From contig JADGPU010000013.1 of NCBI GenBank assembly GCA_017882305.1, forward strand, positions 1 to 48,033: DNA of 48,033 nt, in the 5' to 3' direction. The DNA comes from Bacteroidales bacterium. Lineage in GTDB: Bacteria; Bacteroidota; Bacteroidia; Bacteroidales; VadinHA17. Under the pieces are notes generated by a model. That model worked only from the letters and a program-made list of their open reading frames with translations. It was not told the origin of the DNA and searched no databases. Below, in pieces: positions 7,394 to 17,700 of this stretch; the stretch's first letter is position 1; every line of letters starts with the position of its first letter. The position numbers and the translations under genes are program-made.

Positions 7394-8269
7394 CTATTTA
7401 GACTGTAATGCTTTTAATACGGTTATGCCAATATCTGCCGGTGACTGAACAACATGAATTCCGCAATTTTTCATAATCTCCATTTTCGCAGCAGCTGTGT
7501 CATTCTTTCCTCCTATTATAGCGCCGGCATGTCCCATTCTGCGACCTTTCGGTGCAGTTTGTCCGGCAATAAAACCGATAACAGGTTTTGTCCCATTGTC
7601 TTTAATCCATTCGGCAGCTTCATTTTCCATATTACCACCTATCTCTCCAATAATAACAATCGCTTTAGTCTGAGGGTCATCCATCATGAGTTTTACAGCG
7701 TCCAAGGTGGAGGTTCCAATAATCGGATCTCCTCCAATACCTATACTGGTTGACTGACCAAACCCCTGCTTTGTCACCTGATCTACAGCCTCATAGGCAA
7801 GTGTACCCGAACGAGATATTATTCCAATTGTTCCTTTCCTGTGAATGAATCCTGGCATTATACCGACTTTTGACTCACCAGGTGTGATAATCCCCGGACA
7901 ATTAGGTCCGATAAGTCTGCATGGGAATGATTTAAGATATTCTTTTACCATGACCATATCAGATACAGGAATTCCTTCAGTTATGGTAACAATGAGTTTA
8001 ATCCCTGCATTTGCTGCTTCCATAATTGCGTCGGCTCCGGCTGAAGGAGGTACAAAGATTACTGAGACGTCTGCTGAAGTTTCAGCAACTGCTTCTCTGA
8101 CTGTATTAAAAACAGGCAGGTTCAGGTGAACCTGGCCTCCTTTGCCAGGCGTAACACCTCCTACCACTTTTGTACCATATTCTATCATTTGCGTCGAATG
8201 GAAAGTTCCTTCACTTCCGGTGAATCCCTGGACAATGACTTTTGAGTTTTTGTTTAACAGAACACTCAT
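7394..8269 (-). CDS. sucD: Succinate-CoA ligase, alpha subunit
   Basis: A 291-residue protein of the normal SucD length. The CoA-binding Rossmann part is N-terminal ([13 protein letters not shown] near residue 13), GPNCPG is near 121-126, and the phosphorylated active-site histidine is His247 in [11 protein letters not shown]. With the beta subunit SucC it interconverts succinyl-CoA and succinate with formation of ATP or GTP in the TCA cycle. sucC is not next to it in this window, an arrangement I would not call unusual in Bacteroidota. The gene is divergent from mnmE with about 190 bases between the starts. Confidence 0.95.
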   Translation of the reverse strand: MSVLLNKNSKVIVQGFTGSEGTFHSTQMIEYGTKVVGGVTPGKGGQVHLNLPVFNTVREAVAETSADVSVIFVPPSAGADAIMEAANAGIKLIVTITEGIPVSDMVMVKEYLKSFPCRLIGPNCPGIITPGESKVGIMPGFIHRKGTIGIISRSGTLAYEAVDQVTKQGFGQSTSIGIGGDPIIGTSTLDAVKLMMDDPQTKAIVIIGEIGGNMENEAAEWIKDNGTKPVIGFIAGQTAPKGRRMGHAGAIIGGKNDTAAAKMEIMKNCGIHVVQSPADIGITVLKALQSK

Positions 8270-8306
8270 AAATAGCAGGTATTTAATGATCTCTAAATCG
8301 TACTTC

Positions 8307-8314
8307 CAAAAATA
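8307..8314 (-). promoter_or_regulatory. Candidate -7 box for sucD
   Basis: TATTTTTG on the minus strand matches TAnnTTTG and lies about 38 bases before the sucD ATG. No clear TTG is present at -33, so support comes from the -7 box only. Confidence 0.35.
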
Positions 8315-8431
8315 CCGATTAATTATTGGCTTTTTGTCATATTTGAATGATAATTATCATTATATTAACAGGGCATCGGGAGGCAGGCTTCAGGCGTCAG
8401 ACGATTGCTTTATCAGATCAATTAAGTTTCA

Positions 8432-8439
8432 TACATTTG
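8432..8439 (+). promoter_or_regulatory. Candidate -7 box for mnmE
   Basis: TACATTTG matches TAnnTTTG and lies 21 bases before the mnmE ATG. A TTT triplet, rather than TTG, is found about 20 bases upstream. Confidence 0.4.
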
Positions 8440-8460
8440 CTGCACAACGGATTTTATTAA

Positions 8461-9864
8461 ATGATCAGATCGGAAGAAACCATATGTGCACCCACAACAG
8501 CAATTGGTGGAGCACTTGCAGTGGTAAGAATAAGCGGGCCACAGAGTCTGAACATCTGTGAGAAGTTATTTCGTCCTTTAGATAAGAGTATCAAACTCGC
8601 TGATCAAAAGGGATTTACAGTTCATTTTGGAGAAATACACTCTGAGTGCGACGTCATAGATGAAGTAATTCTAACCATTTTCAGGGCACCTCACTCCTAC
8701 ACCGGTGAAAATTCTGTTGAAATTTCTTGTCATGCTTCCCCATATATAATCAGGAAAATTCTTGAATTATTAATTAATGGCGGTGCGGTCTCAGCAAAAC
8801 CCGGGGAGTTCACCCAAAGAGCCTTTTTTAATGGTAAAATGGATCTTTCACAGGCTGAAGCTGTAGCAGATATAATAGCTTCAAAGACCAGTTCATCTCA
8901 CAAAATAGCAATAAATCAAATGCGGGGAGGTTTCTCTGCAGAGATAAGCAGCTTAAGGCATGAATTACTGAACTTTGCCTCATTGATTGAACTTGAACTG
9001 GATTTTGGAGAGGAAGATGTTGAATTTGCTGACAGGAAAGAGCTTAAAGCTATAATAACAAGAGTAAAAGAACTTGCAGATAAACTGGCAAGTTCTTTCA
9101 AGCTTGGAAATGTATTAAAAAATGGTATCCCGGTTGCTATTGTCGGCAAACCAAATTCAGGCAAATCAACATTATTAAATGCCCTTCTGATGGAGGAAAG
9201 AGCACTCGTATCAGAAATTCCAGGGACAACACGTGATACAATTGAAGACACTATTGTGATTGATGGTATCGAGTACAGGTTTATAGATACGGCAGGACTC
9301 CGGGAAACATCAGACATTATTGAGACCATGGGCATTAAAAAGACGCATGAGAAGATAGACCAGGCATCTGTGATCCTGTTGATTGATGAAATTACAGATT
9401 CGGCTGAGTTTATCAATAAACGGGTGCTGTCAATCAGGGAAATGATCGGAGAATCTGAAAAACGTTTAATTATCCTGATAAATAAAACTGATACTGCTTC
9501 AGAGGATCGTCAGAAAGATCTTGAAAGAAATATCAATCTGGAAGACAAGGAAACACTTCTTTTTATTTCAGCTAAAGAGAAATCAGGCCTGGATAACCTT
9601 CGTTTCAGATTGAGTGATATTGTCGTGAAGGAAAAGTTAAGTTCAGATGATGTAATAATCACAAATATAAGACATTATGAAGCTCTTATCCATGTTTCCG
9701 AAAGCCTTGAAAGAGTAATGTCAGGACTTATAGATCAGATCCCTGATGATCTTATTGCTATTGATATCCGGCAGGCGATACATTATCTTGGAGAGATAAC
9801 AGGTGAGATTACATCTGATGAAATTTTAGGTAATATTTTCAGGAATTTCTGTATCGGAAAGTAA
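8461..9864 (+). CDS. mnmE: tRNA uridine-5-carboxymethylaminomethyl(34) GTPase
   Basis: A 467-residue protein with the three parts of MnmE: an N-terminal tetrahydrofolate-binding domain (residues 1-120), a helical region, and an inserted G domain. The P loop GKPNSGKS is at 229-236 and the DTAG G3 motif at 276-279, followed by NKTD. The C-terminus is the hallmark CIGK, with the conserved cysteine at 464. With MnmG it modifies U34 in the wobble position of a set of tRNAs, a potassium-dependent GTPase reaction in the cytoplasm. All motifs are intact and length is normal. Confidence 0.97.
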   Translation: MIRSEETICAPTTAIGGALAVVRISGPQSLNICEKLFRPLDKSIKLADQKGFTVHFGEIHSECDVIDEVILTIFRAPHSYTGENSVEISCHASPYIIRKILELLINGGAVSAKPGEFTQRAFFNGKMDLSQAEAVADIIASKTSSSHKIAINQMRGGFSAEISSLRHELLNFASLIELELDFGEEDVEFADRKELKAIITRVKELADKLASSFKLGNVLKNGIPVAIVGKPNSGKSTLLNALLMEERALVSEIPGTTRDTIEDTIVIDGIEYRFIDTAGLRETSDIIETMGIKKTHEKIDQASVILLIDEITDSAEFINKRVLSIREMIGESEKRLIILINKTDTASEDRQKDLERNINLEDKETLLFISAKEKSGLDNLRFRLSDIVVKEKLSSDDVIITNIRHYEALIHVSESLERVMSGLIDQIPDDLIAIDIRQAIHYLGEITGEITSDEILGNIFRNFCIGK

Positions 9865-9943
9865 CCGGCCCGTTTCAGTTGGTAAGTTTACTCCGTCCAG
9901 ACATGGTCTGTTAAACCTGCGCAGGATGGTCAATATGTCCTGA

Positions 9944-10900
9944 TTATGTAGTAACTAAATGATAATCCTTATTGACATGCAAAAATGGATTATTGCGTAA
10001 AAACTCACGTGCGCTGACTGACTGCTCGTTAACTCCAAACCAGTGATACTCACCTTCGATACTTACACCTGTTACGAACTCAGCGCCTAGTCCCATCTTG
10101 TATTTAGTTAGTCCGTCGGTCAGAAATGGTCGTGTGCCCCCTATATCTAAATATTGACATCCCATCTTCTTGCCCTCAATTATGCTAAAATAGTATATAG
10201 CCCCTATCACTCCATGATGCAGATATTCCTCGTTACCATCAAGCAAGCCCAGACGAAGTAAAAATAAAAAGTCTCCTGATTTTTTGACAAGCGACATGCC
10301 TACAACCATCTTGTTCTCTTTTATAGCCATCAAAAAAGGGGTCGGAGATGATTTCCATATTATATTCAAATCCTCAATCAAGGCTTCCTCTCCATGACGC
10401 TTTGTTATATAAGGCAGGTAAAACTTATCTTTGAAATAATTAAAATTTCCTTTGTCAGTGAGTATTTCATAGGTTAGATTATATTTTCGAATTTTTCGCT
10501 TTACATCCGAAAAATCAGACACACTTCCCTTACTGATCTCGCTCATCGGCCGATTAATATTTATTTTCATTATAACCCATATGGGGAGTATATATCCATT
10601 ACATTTCTGAAAATGATTAAAAGTAATCCGACTAATTTCAGCAATAACTATATCATGATTGCATGACTTAATAAGATCCGGTATCTCCCAAAACCACCGT
10701 CGCCCCAAAAAAGTGTGATGGTTGTTCCTATCCAGAAGCAATCGGGCATAGTAATTCTTTTTTATGGAAGAATACCCTGCATATACGATTTTCATGGTAT
10801 CAGATTCATACTGATATAAAGGCAGATTTAATCGAGCCAGACGCTTAAGCCATTTATTTTCCATATAATGGTGTGGTTTGCCTCGTTTATTTTCTTTCAA
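9944..10900 (-). CDS. GNAT-fold acyltransferase (FemAB/BioF2-like)
   Basis: A 318-residue soluble protein. The C-terminal half resembles the FemAB/BioF2-like GNAT fold: FLMAIKENKMVVGMSLVKK (about 190-208), then a helix with HHGVIGAIYYFSIIEGKKMG and the strand YLDIGGTRPFLTDG ending in KYKMGLG. Such proteins transfer an acyl or aminoacyl group to cell-envelope or small-molecule acceptors; the substrate is unknown. The reading frame opens with a TTG at 10898-10900 preceded by GGGAG at good spacing; an ATG at codon 13 (10862-10864) is the alternative. It is convergent with mnmE and lies beside an 800-bp gene-free stretch, so it may be part of an accessory segment. Confidence 0.7.
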   Translation of the reverse strand: MKENKRGKPHHYMENKWLKRLARLNLPLYQYESDTMKIVYAGYSSIKKNYYARLLLDRNNHHTFLGRRWFWEIPDLIKSCNHDIVIAEISRITFNHFQKCNGYILPIWVIMKININRPMSEISKGSVSDFSDVKRKIRKYNLTYEILTDKGNFNYFKDKFYLPYITKRHGEEALIEDLNIIWKSSPTPFLMAIKENKMVVGMSLVKKSGDFLFLLRLGLLDGNEEYLHHGVIGAIYYFSIIEGKKMGCQYLDIGGTRPFLTDGLTKYKMGLGAEFVTGVSIEGEYHWFGVNEQSVSAREFLRNNPFLHVNKDYHLVTT

Positions 10901-11707
10901 AAGTACTCCCTAAAATATAATAACGGAGGCATTAATATACAATCTGAAACTTATTTTTGGTCTAATTTACTATTTTTTCACAATATATTTTTGTACTCAC
11001 GATGGTTCCACCCATAGCTTTCATGTCTGATTTAACTTTTAAAATTCTGAAATATAAAATTATTACTCATCCAGCATTGTGGTAAGTCCATTAAATATCT
11101 ACCACATGCAATTTAATATAATACTTTCATTTTTATTATTGCTAAGCTTGAGAATATAGCTGGTTTTATAAGTGTTTAAAATGGCGCAGAACTCTTTTAA
11201 TGTACTAAAAGTGTTCATATTTATTTACCAAAATAGATATATTGATGTACTTTGCAGTCTTTTTGTTGAACTAATTTACTACTTTTCATGGATATATTAT
11301 AAGACTTAGAATGAATCATTATACTTTTATACCCTCAAAATTCAACTATTTGGCAAATTGGTGTACCCTATTTGTACCTCATGAAAGATAACTTATTGAT
11401 ATACAATTAAAGTTATTTTATGTATTGGGAGAAAGTAGGATACGCTTATCTCCTCTTGAAATCGACGACCAGGCAAGGCATGATAAAATCAATCACATTT
11501 TTGATCAAATAACTTATTTAGATTACATTATAAAAAGTAATAATTATATAACTTCTTTCTGAATTTATATAACACTTATCTTATGTTATATACATAAAAT
11601 TGAGGCTGAAATTTAAAGATGTTGTTCGGAATCAAACAACTATATTTTAAATCTCATTTGTTTAAGTTAAATAATTAGTTGAATTTTTTATAAAAGATTA
11701 GCAATAC
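10901..11707. other. AT-rich intergenic region, no convincing gene
   Basis: These 807 bases are very AT-rich and hold no convincing gene on either strand; the best frame, a 45-codon TTG-started stretch at 11425-11562, has no supporting features. The region is the start-to-start space between the minus-strand acyltransferase and the plus-strand glucan synthase, so it must hold both promoters. A sequence at 11362-11384 resembles the motif found upstream of both ECF sigma genes. I see no insertion-sequence ends, no tRNA and no clear terminator. Confidence 0.6.
11362..11384 (+). promoter_or_regulatory. ECF-promoter-like motif upstream of the glucan synthase
   Basis: TGTACCCTATTTGTACCT followed by CATGA is nearly the same as TGTAACCATTTGTACCT followed by TTATGA at 25170-25193, upstream of the first ECF sigma gene. 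It would give a leader of about 300 bases for the glucan synthase, so function is uncertain and chance similarity in AT-rich DNA is possible. Confidence 0.25.
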
Positions 11708-14700
11708 ATGAAGATAGGGCCTTCTATAATTAACGATTCATTACACCTTTTGAAATCCCATCTGTGGGAAAATGACCTTTCGCAAAAATACGCAGATGGA
11801 GAACCACCCCTGCGTTCGGAATTATTCAGTACCGAACAGATGGAGCAGTATGGTAAAATCTTAGCAGGTTTACATATACTGGGTCCAAAAGTTGATCCTG
11901 ACCAGCAACTACTTTCTCGTCTTGCAGAAAATGAAACTATATTGCTTGAAGTGCACGATCTTGTATCAGAAGCAGTGAAAGCCAATCGTCAAATTACGCC
12001 AGCGGGTGAATGGTTGCTTGATAATTTTTATTTAATTGAAGAGCAGATTCGTACCGGAAGGAGACATTTACCTAAGGGTTATAGTAAGGAGTTGCCACGT
12101 TTACTTATTGGTCCATCTGCCGGACTTCCCCGGGTTTACGATATCGCAAAAGAAATCATATCCCATGGAGAGGGACATGTCGATCCCGAAAGCCTGCGCC
12201 GTTTTGTAACTGCATATCAAACCATTACTACTTTAAAATTAGGTGAATTGTGGGCTATTCCCATAATGTTGCGATTGGCTCTTATTGAGAACCTTCGGCG
12301 CATTGCAGTAAGGGTAGCATCAGGTAGAATCGACCGGAACCTTGCTGATTCCTGGGCTGACAAGATGACAGAAATAGCAGAAAAGGACCCAAAGAGCCTG
12401 ATCCTGGTAATTGCTGACATGGCAAGGTCTCACCCGCCGATGTCAACACCATTCGTTTCAGAATTTGTCCGTCGATTACAAGGACAAAGCCCGGCTTTGG
12501 CATTTCCATTGACATGGATTGAACAGAGGCTTTCAGAATCAAATCAGACAATAGTCCAATTAATTCAATATGGAAACCAGCAACAAGCTGCAGATCAGGT
12601 TTCTATAAGTAATAGCATAGGCAGCCTTCGTTTCTTAAGCGCTTTAGACTGGCGCGAATTCGTTGAATCTATGAGCCATGTAGAACAAGTTCTGCACGAG
12701 GACCCTGCTGAAGCATATATCTCAATGGATTTTCATACCCGTGACCATTATCGTCATGTTATAGAAAAAATTGCAAAAAAATGCTACTTTTCTGAAATTG
12801 AAGTGGCACATAAATCTATAGAACTTGCAAAAAAAGGAGCTGAATTGAATGGTCCGGAGGACCGTACAGCCCATGTCGGATATTACCTCATCGGTAGAGG
12901 TCTGTCTCAACTTGAGCACCTTACAAAAATAAAATATTCATTATCTTCGATATTTAGAAAAATCATTTTCCGGTTTCCCTTGTTTTTCTATCTGGGTTCA
13001 ATTATATTATTGACGTTAACCTTCTGTTGGAGCCTTTTAGAAAAAGCCAACGGTGACGGAATTGACGGTTGGCATCTCTGGGCCTTAGGTTTTCTCCTGA
13101 TTTTATGTACCAGTTATCTGTCAGTAGCTCTTGTGAACTGGCTGGCCACTTTTATAATCAACCCATTTCCATTGCCACGACTTGATTACTCAAAAGGGAT
13201 CCCTCCGGAATCACGATCGTTGGTTGTTGTTCCTGCAATGCTCTTAAACACTCAAAATATTGAAGATCTGGCAGAAGCTTTGGAGGTCCGGTTTCTGGCA
13301 AATCAGGATAAAAACTTACATTTTGGATTGTTGACCGATTTAAAAGATGCGGCACAGGAAAAATTAGAGGAAGATGACCAACTTATTCGCCTGGTAAGTA
13401 AAAAAATTACGGAACTAAACGAAAAATATCAGGGAGAAAATAATGATACATTTTTTCTTTTTCATCGTCCGCGAAAATGGAATCACAAAGATCGTATATG
13501 GATGGGTTATGAACGAAAGAGGGGAAAACTATCAGATCTGAATTCCTTGCTGCGCGGAGGCCCTGAAAATATGTTTTCGCTGATAATTGGCAATACTGAA
13601 GTTTTAAAAAAAATCAGGTATGTCATTACACTTGACACCGATACACAATTACCGCGCGATTCAGCACGACAATTTATTGGGGCTATGTCGCATCCTCTGA
13701 ATAAACCAAAATACGATACAAAAAAACACCGTGTAACAGATGGATACAGCATTCTTCAACCCAGGGTTGCTGTGAGTTTACCGGGTACCAACCGATCGAG
13801 ATATGCGAGGCTGTTCGGCAGTGAACCAGGTATAGATCCATATACTCGTGCCACATCTGATGTATACCAGGATCTATTTGGAGAAGGATCCTTTATAGGC
13901 AAAGGTATATATGATGTTGATGTATTTGAACAAACGCTTAAAGACCGGTTTCCTGAAAACAGAATTCTGAGCCATGATCTTCTGGAAGGATGTTATGCCC
14001 GGTCTGGATTGTTAAGCGATGTTCTTTTATTTGAAGAGTATCCTGCAAGTTACATGACTGATGTAACCCGTCGTTCGCGTTGGATAAGAGGCGATTGGCA
14101 ATTGATCCCCTGGTTATTACCATTTTTACCTAAAACAAATAGTGCATCCCGAAAAAACCCGTTGTCTCTTTTATCATGGTGGAAAATTTTGGATAACCTG
14201 AGGCGTAGTCTTATTCCTTTATCGCTACTATCTCTTTTATTAGCAGGCTGGACCATTTTATCATCATCGTGGTTCTGGACTTTGGTTGTTATAGGAATTA
14301 TTTTGATTCCTTCGGGGATTATTTCTGTTGTTTACATATTTCAAAAACCAGAGGAAGTTCGCCTGCGGCAACATTTAAAGGCAGCCCGACAATCAGCTCT
14401 CAGGCAATTGTACCAGGCTGCATTTGTGCTTTTAAGCCTTCCATACGAAGCATTTTATAGTATGGATGCTTTATTGCGAACATGCTGGAGATTGATTATC
14501 TCAAAAAAACGGCTTCTCGAATGGAATTCCACAGCAAGGGATGAACTCCATAGCAGGTTTGAACTTATTGAATACTTTAGGACCATGTGGATATCTCCCT
14601 TTATAGCAATCCTTTCTGCAACCTGTCTTTTAATATTGTTTCCGATAATACTTGCAATGGTATGGCCAATTATAGGACTATGGTTTGTTTTTCCGGTTAT

Positions 14701-17700
14701 TGCCTGGTGGATCAGCAGACCTCTTGTTCCACGTGCAGCAAAACTGACTTATAAACAATATCGCTTTCTCAGGGAATTGTCGCGTAAAACATGGTCCTTT
14801 TTTGAAATTTTTGTTGGTCCTGATGATAATTGGTTACCGCCAGATAACTATCAGGAACATCCCATTTCAGTGATAGCACACCGAACATCGCCCACTAATA
14901 TAGGTCTTTCTCTTCTTGCAAATCTGTCAGCATATGATTTTGGTTACATTTTTACCGGTGATCTTCTCGAACGAACTTCGAATGCTTTTAACACAATGAA
15001 TTCGCTGGAAAGATATCAGGGCCATTTTTTTAACTGGTACAATACTCAATCTTTGAAACCACTAAGGCCACTTTATATTTCATCGGTCGACAGCGGAAAC
15101 CTTGCCGGTCATCTGTTGACACTGAAACAGGGACTTCTCACCTTGCCTGATCAATTAATACTTGGGCCCCGGCTTTTTGAAGGTATTAATGATACATTAC
15201 AAATTCTTATAGATCTGACAGGGAAATCGATACCTGTCCAGATTGTTCAATTCCGGAAATACTTGAATGTAATTTTAAATGAACACCCGGTTACGCTTGT
15301 TTATATGCGAAAATGTCTGGAAAAACTTTCAACATCTTCTGCTGAAATTATAAATGCATTCACCACCGATACTAATGAACAATACAAAGTTTGGGCAAAT
15401 AATCTTTCACAGCAAATTCAGGGCGCCTTTAATGAATTAACATATCTGACTCCATGGATGTTACATCCGGTTTCTACTGAAATATTGGACAAATATCCGG
15501 ATATTAATACTATTCCAACATTACGCAAAGTCGCTGAAACTGAATTTGAAGAATTTGCCTCATCCGCCCACCTGCACTTTGTTGAGACAAATTCTGAGGT
15601 TCGGGAAATGAATGATGAGTTCAAAAGTCTTTTCAGAAAAGCAGTTGATCATGCAAAGGAAAGAATTGAACTTATCGAAGCACTAGTCAGGCAATCAGGA
15701 GAATTTGCGAACATGGAATATGGTTTTCTTTATGATAAGTCTCGTCATTTGCAAACTGTAGGATATAATGTTGAAGACCGGCGACGCGATTCAAGTTATT
15801 ATGATTTATTGGCATCAGAGGCAAGATTGTCGAGTTTTGTGGCTATTGCACAAGATCAGGTACCACAGGAAAGTTGGTTTGCACTTGGACGTCTCCTTAC
15901 AACTATCGATGGTGAACCAATTCTTCTTTCCTGGAGTGGTTCAATGTTCGAGTACCTCATGCCTCTTCTAATTATGCCTGAATATGAAAATAGTTTACTT
16001 TATCAAACCTGCAAATCGGCAGTTAACAGACAAATCGAATATGGAAAACTAAGAGGTGTACCATGGGGTATTTCGGAATCGGGATATAATAGTGTTGATA
16101 TTCTGCAAAACTATCAGTATCGTGCATTTGGAGTACCAGGTCTTGGGCTCAAGAGAGGACTTTCTGAAGATTTGGTTATAGCGCCGTATGCAACAGCGCT
16201 CGCCTTGATGATTATGCCAGAGGAAGCATGTGCTAATCTTGAGCGTCTTGCTGATGAAGGGTTTATGGGAAAATTTGGTTTCTATGAAGCTATAGATTAT
16301 ACATCTGTACGCTTACCAAGAGGGCAGTCTAAGGCTGTTGTAAAATCTTTCATGGCGCATCATGAAGGGATGAGTTTTCTTTCTTTGGCTTATATTTTAT
16401 TAGATCGCCCGATGCAAAAGAGGTTTGAGTCTTATCCTTTGTTCCAGGCAACCTTATTGTTGCTTCAGGAAAAGATACCAAGGGCTACAACATCCTTTTC
16501 ACATACTTCCGGTGTTACAAATGTTCGGCCTGCTGCTAATAACCAGGAGGCACCTCTTCGTGTGTTTAATACACCTAATACACCATTTCCGGAAGTCAAT
16601 TTATTATCAAATGAGGGTAGGTATCGGGTGATGATTACAAATGCCGGAGGTGGATACAGTCGTTGGAAAGATATTGCCGTGACTCGTTGGCGAGAAGACA
16701 GCACTCGTGACAATTGGGGAGCTTTTTGTTATATACGTGATGCTGAAAATGGAAATTTCTGGTCAACTACATATCAACCTACACTTCTACGACCAGAAAA
16801 ATATGAAGCGATATTTTCAAAAGGTCGTGCAGAATTTCGCCGTCGCGATTTCGATATTGACACACATACAATAATAGTGGTCTCCCCGGAAGACGACATT
16901 GAATTGCGAAGGGTCCAGCTGACAAACCGCACCAGGACAAGCAGGATTATTGATATTACCAGCTATGCGGAAGTCGTACTGGCGCCAAATGAAGCTGATT
17001 TAGCACATCCTGCATTCAGTAATCTTTTTGTTCAGACAGAAATTATCTATCAGCGACAGGCAATTCTCTGCACCCGGCGGCCCAGGTCAATAGACGAACA
17101 TTCGCCATGGATGTTTCACTTGATGGCAGTTCATGGGGCTGAAATCAGGGATATTACTTATGAAACGGACCGTATGCAATTCATTGGACGCGGAAACACT
17201 CTTATCTCGCCGAATGCGATGACAAATTCCAAATCCCTCTCAGGAAGTCAGGGTTCAGTGCTCGATCCGATTGTTGCCATTCAATATCAAATAATTCTGG
17301 AACCTGAAGGGTCAGCTACAATTGATATTGTTACAGGAATCAGTGAATCCCGTGAAGGAGCATTAAATCTTGTAGAAAAGTACCAGGATAAGCAAATTGC
17401 AAACCGTGTTTTTGAACTTGCATGGACACATAGTCAGGTAGTATTGCGACAGATTAATGCGAGCGAATCGGATGCTCAATTATATGGTCGACTTGCTAGT
17501 TCTATCATTTTTGCCAATTCGTCACTGCGGGCAGAACCTGGGATCATTATAAAAAACCGTCGTGGACAATCCGGTTTATGGGGGTATTCCATTTCAGGCG
17601 ATTTGCCGATTGTGCTTTTACAAATTGAAGATCCCGTTAATATTAATCTGGTACGTCAACTCGTTCAGGCACATGCATATTGGAGATTAAAGGGATTAGC

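Noticed and set aside
8142..8561. 139-codon plus-strand frame antisense to sucD and overlapping mnmE
   Set aside because: Both overlapped genes are well conserved; the frame has no protein-like motif.
8916..9416. 166-codon minus-strand frame inside mnmE
   Set aside because: It is a Ser-rich antisense shadow of the conserved G domain.
11425..11562. 45-codon TTG-started frame in the AT-rich gap before the glucan synthase
   Set aside because: It is short, has no ATG, no ribosome site and no recognisable family; chance is the simplest explanation.
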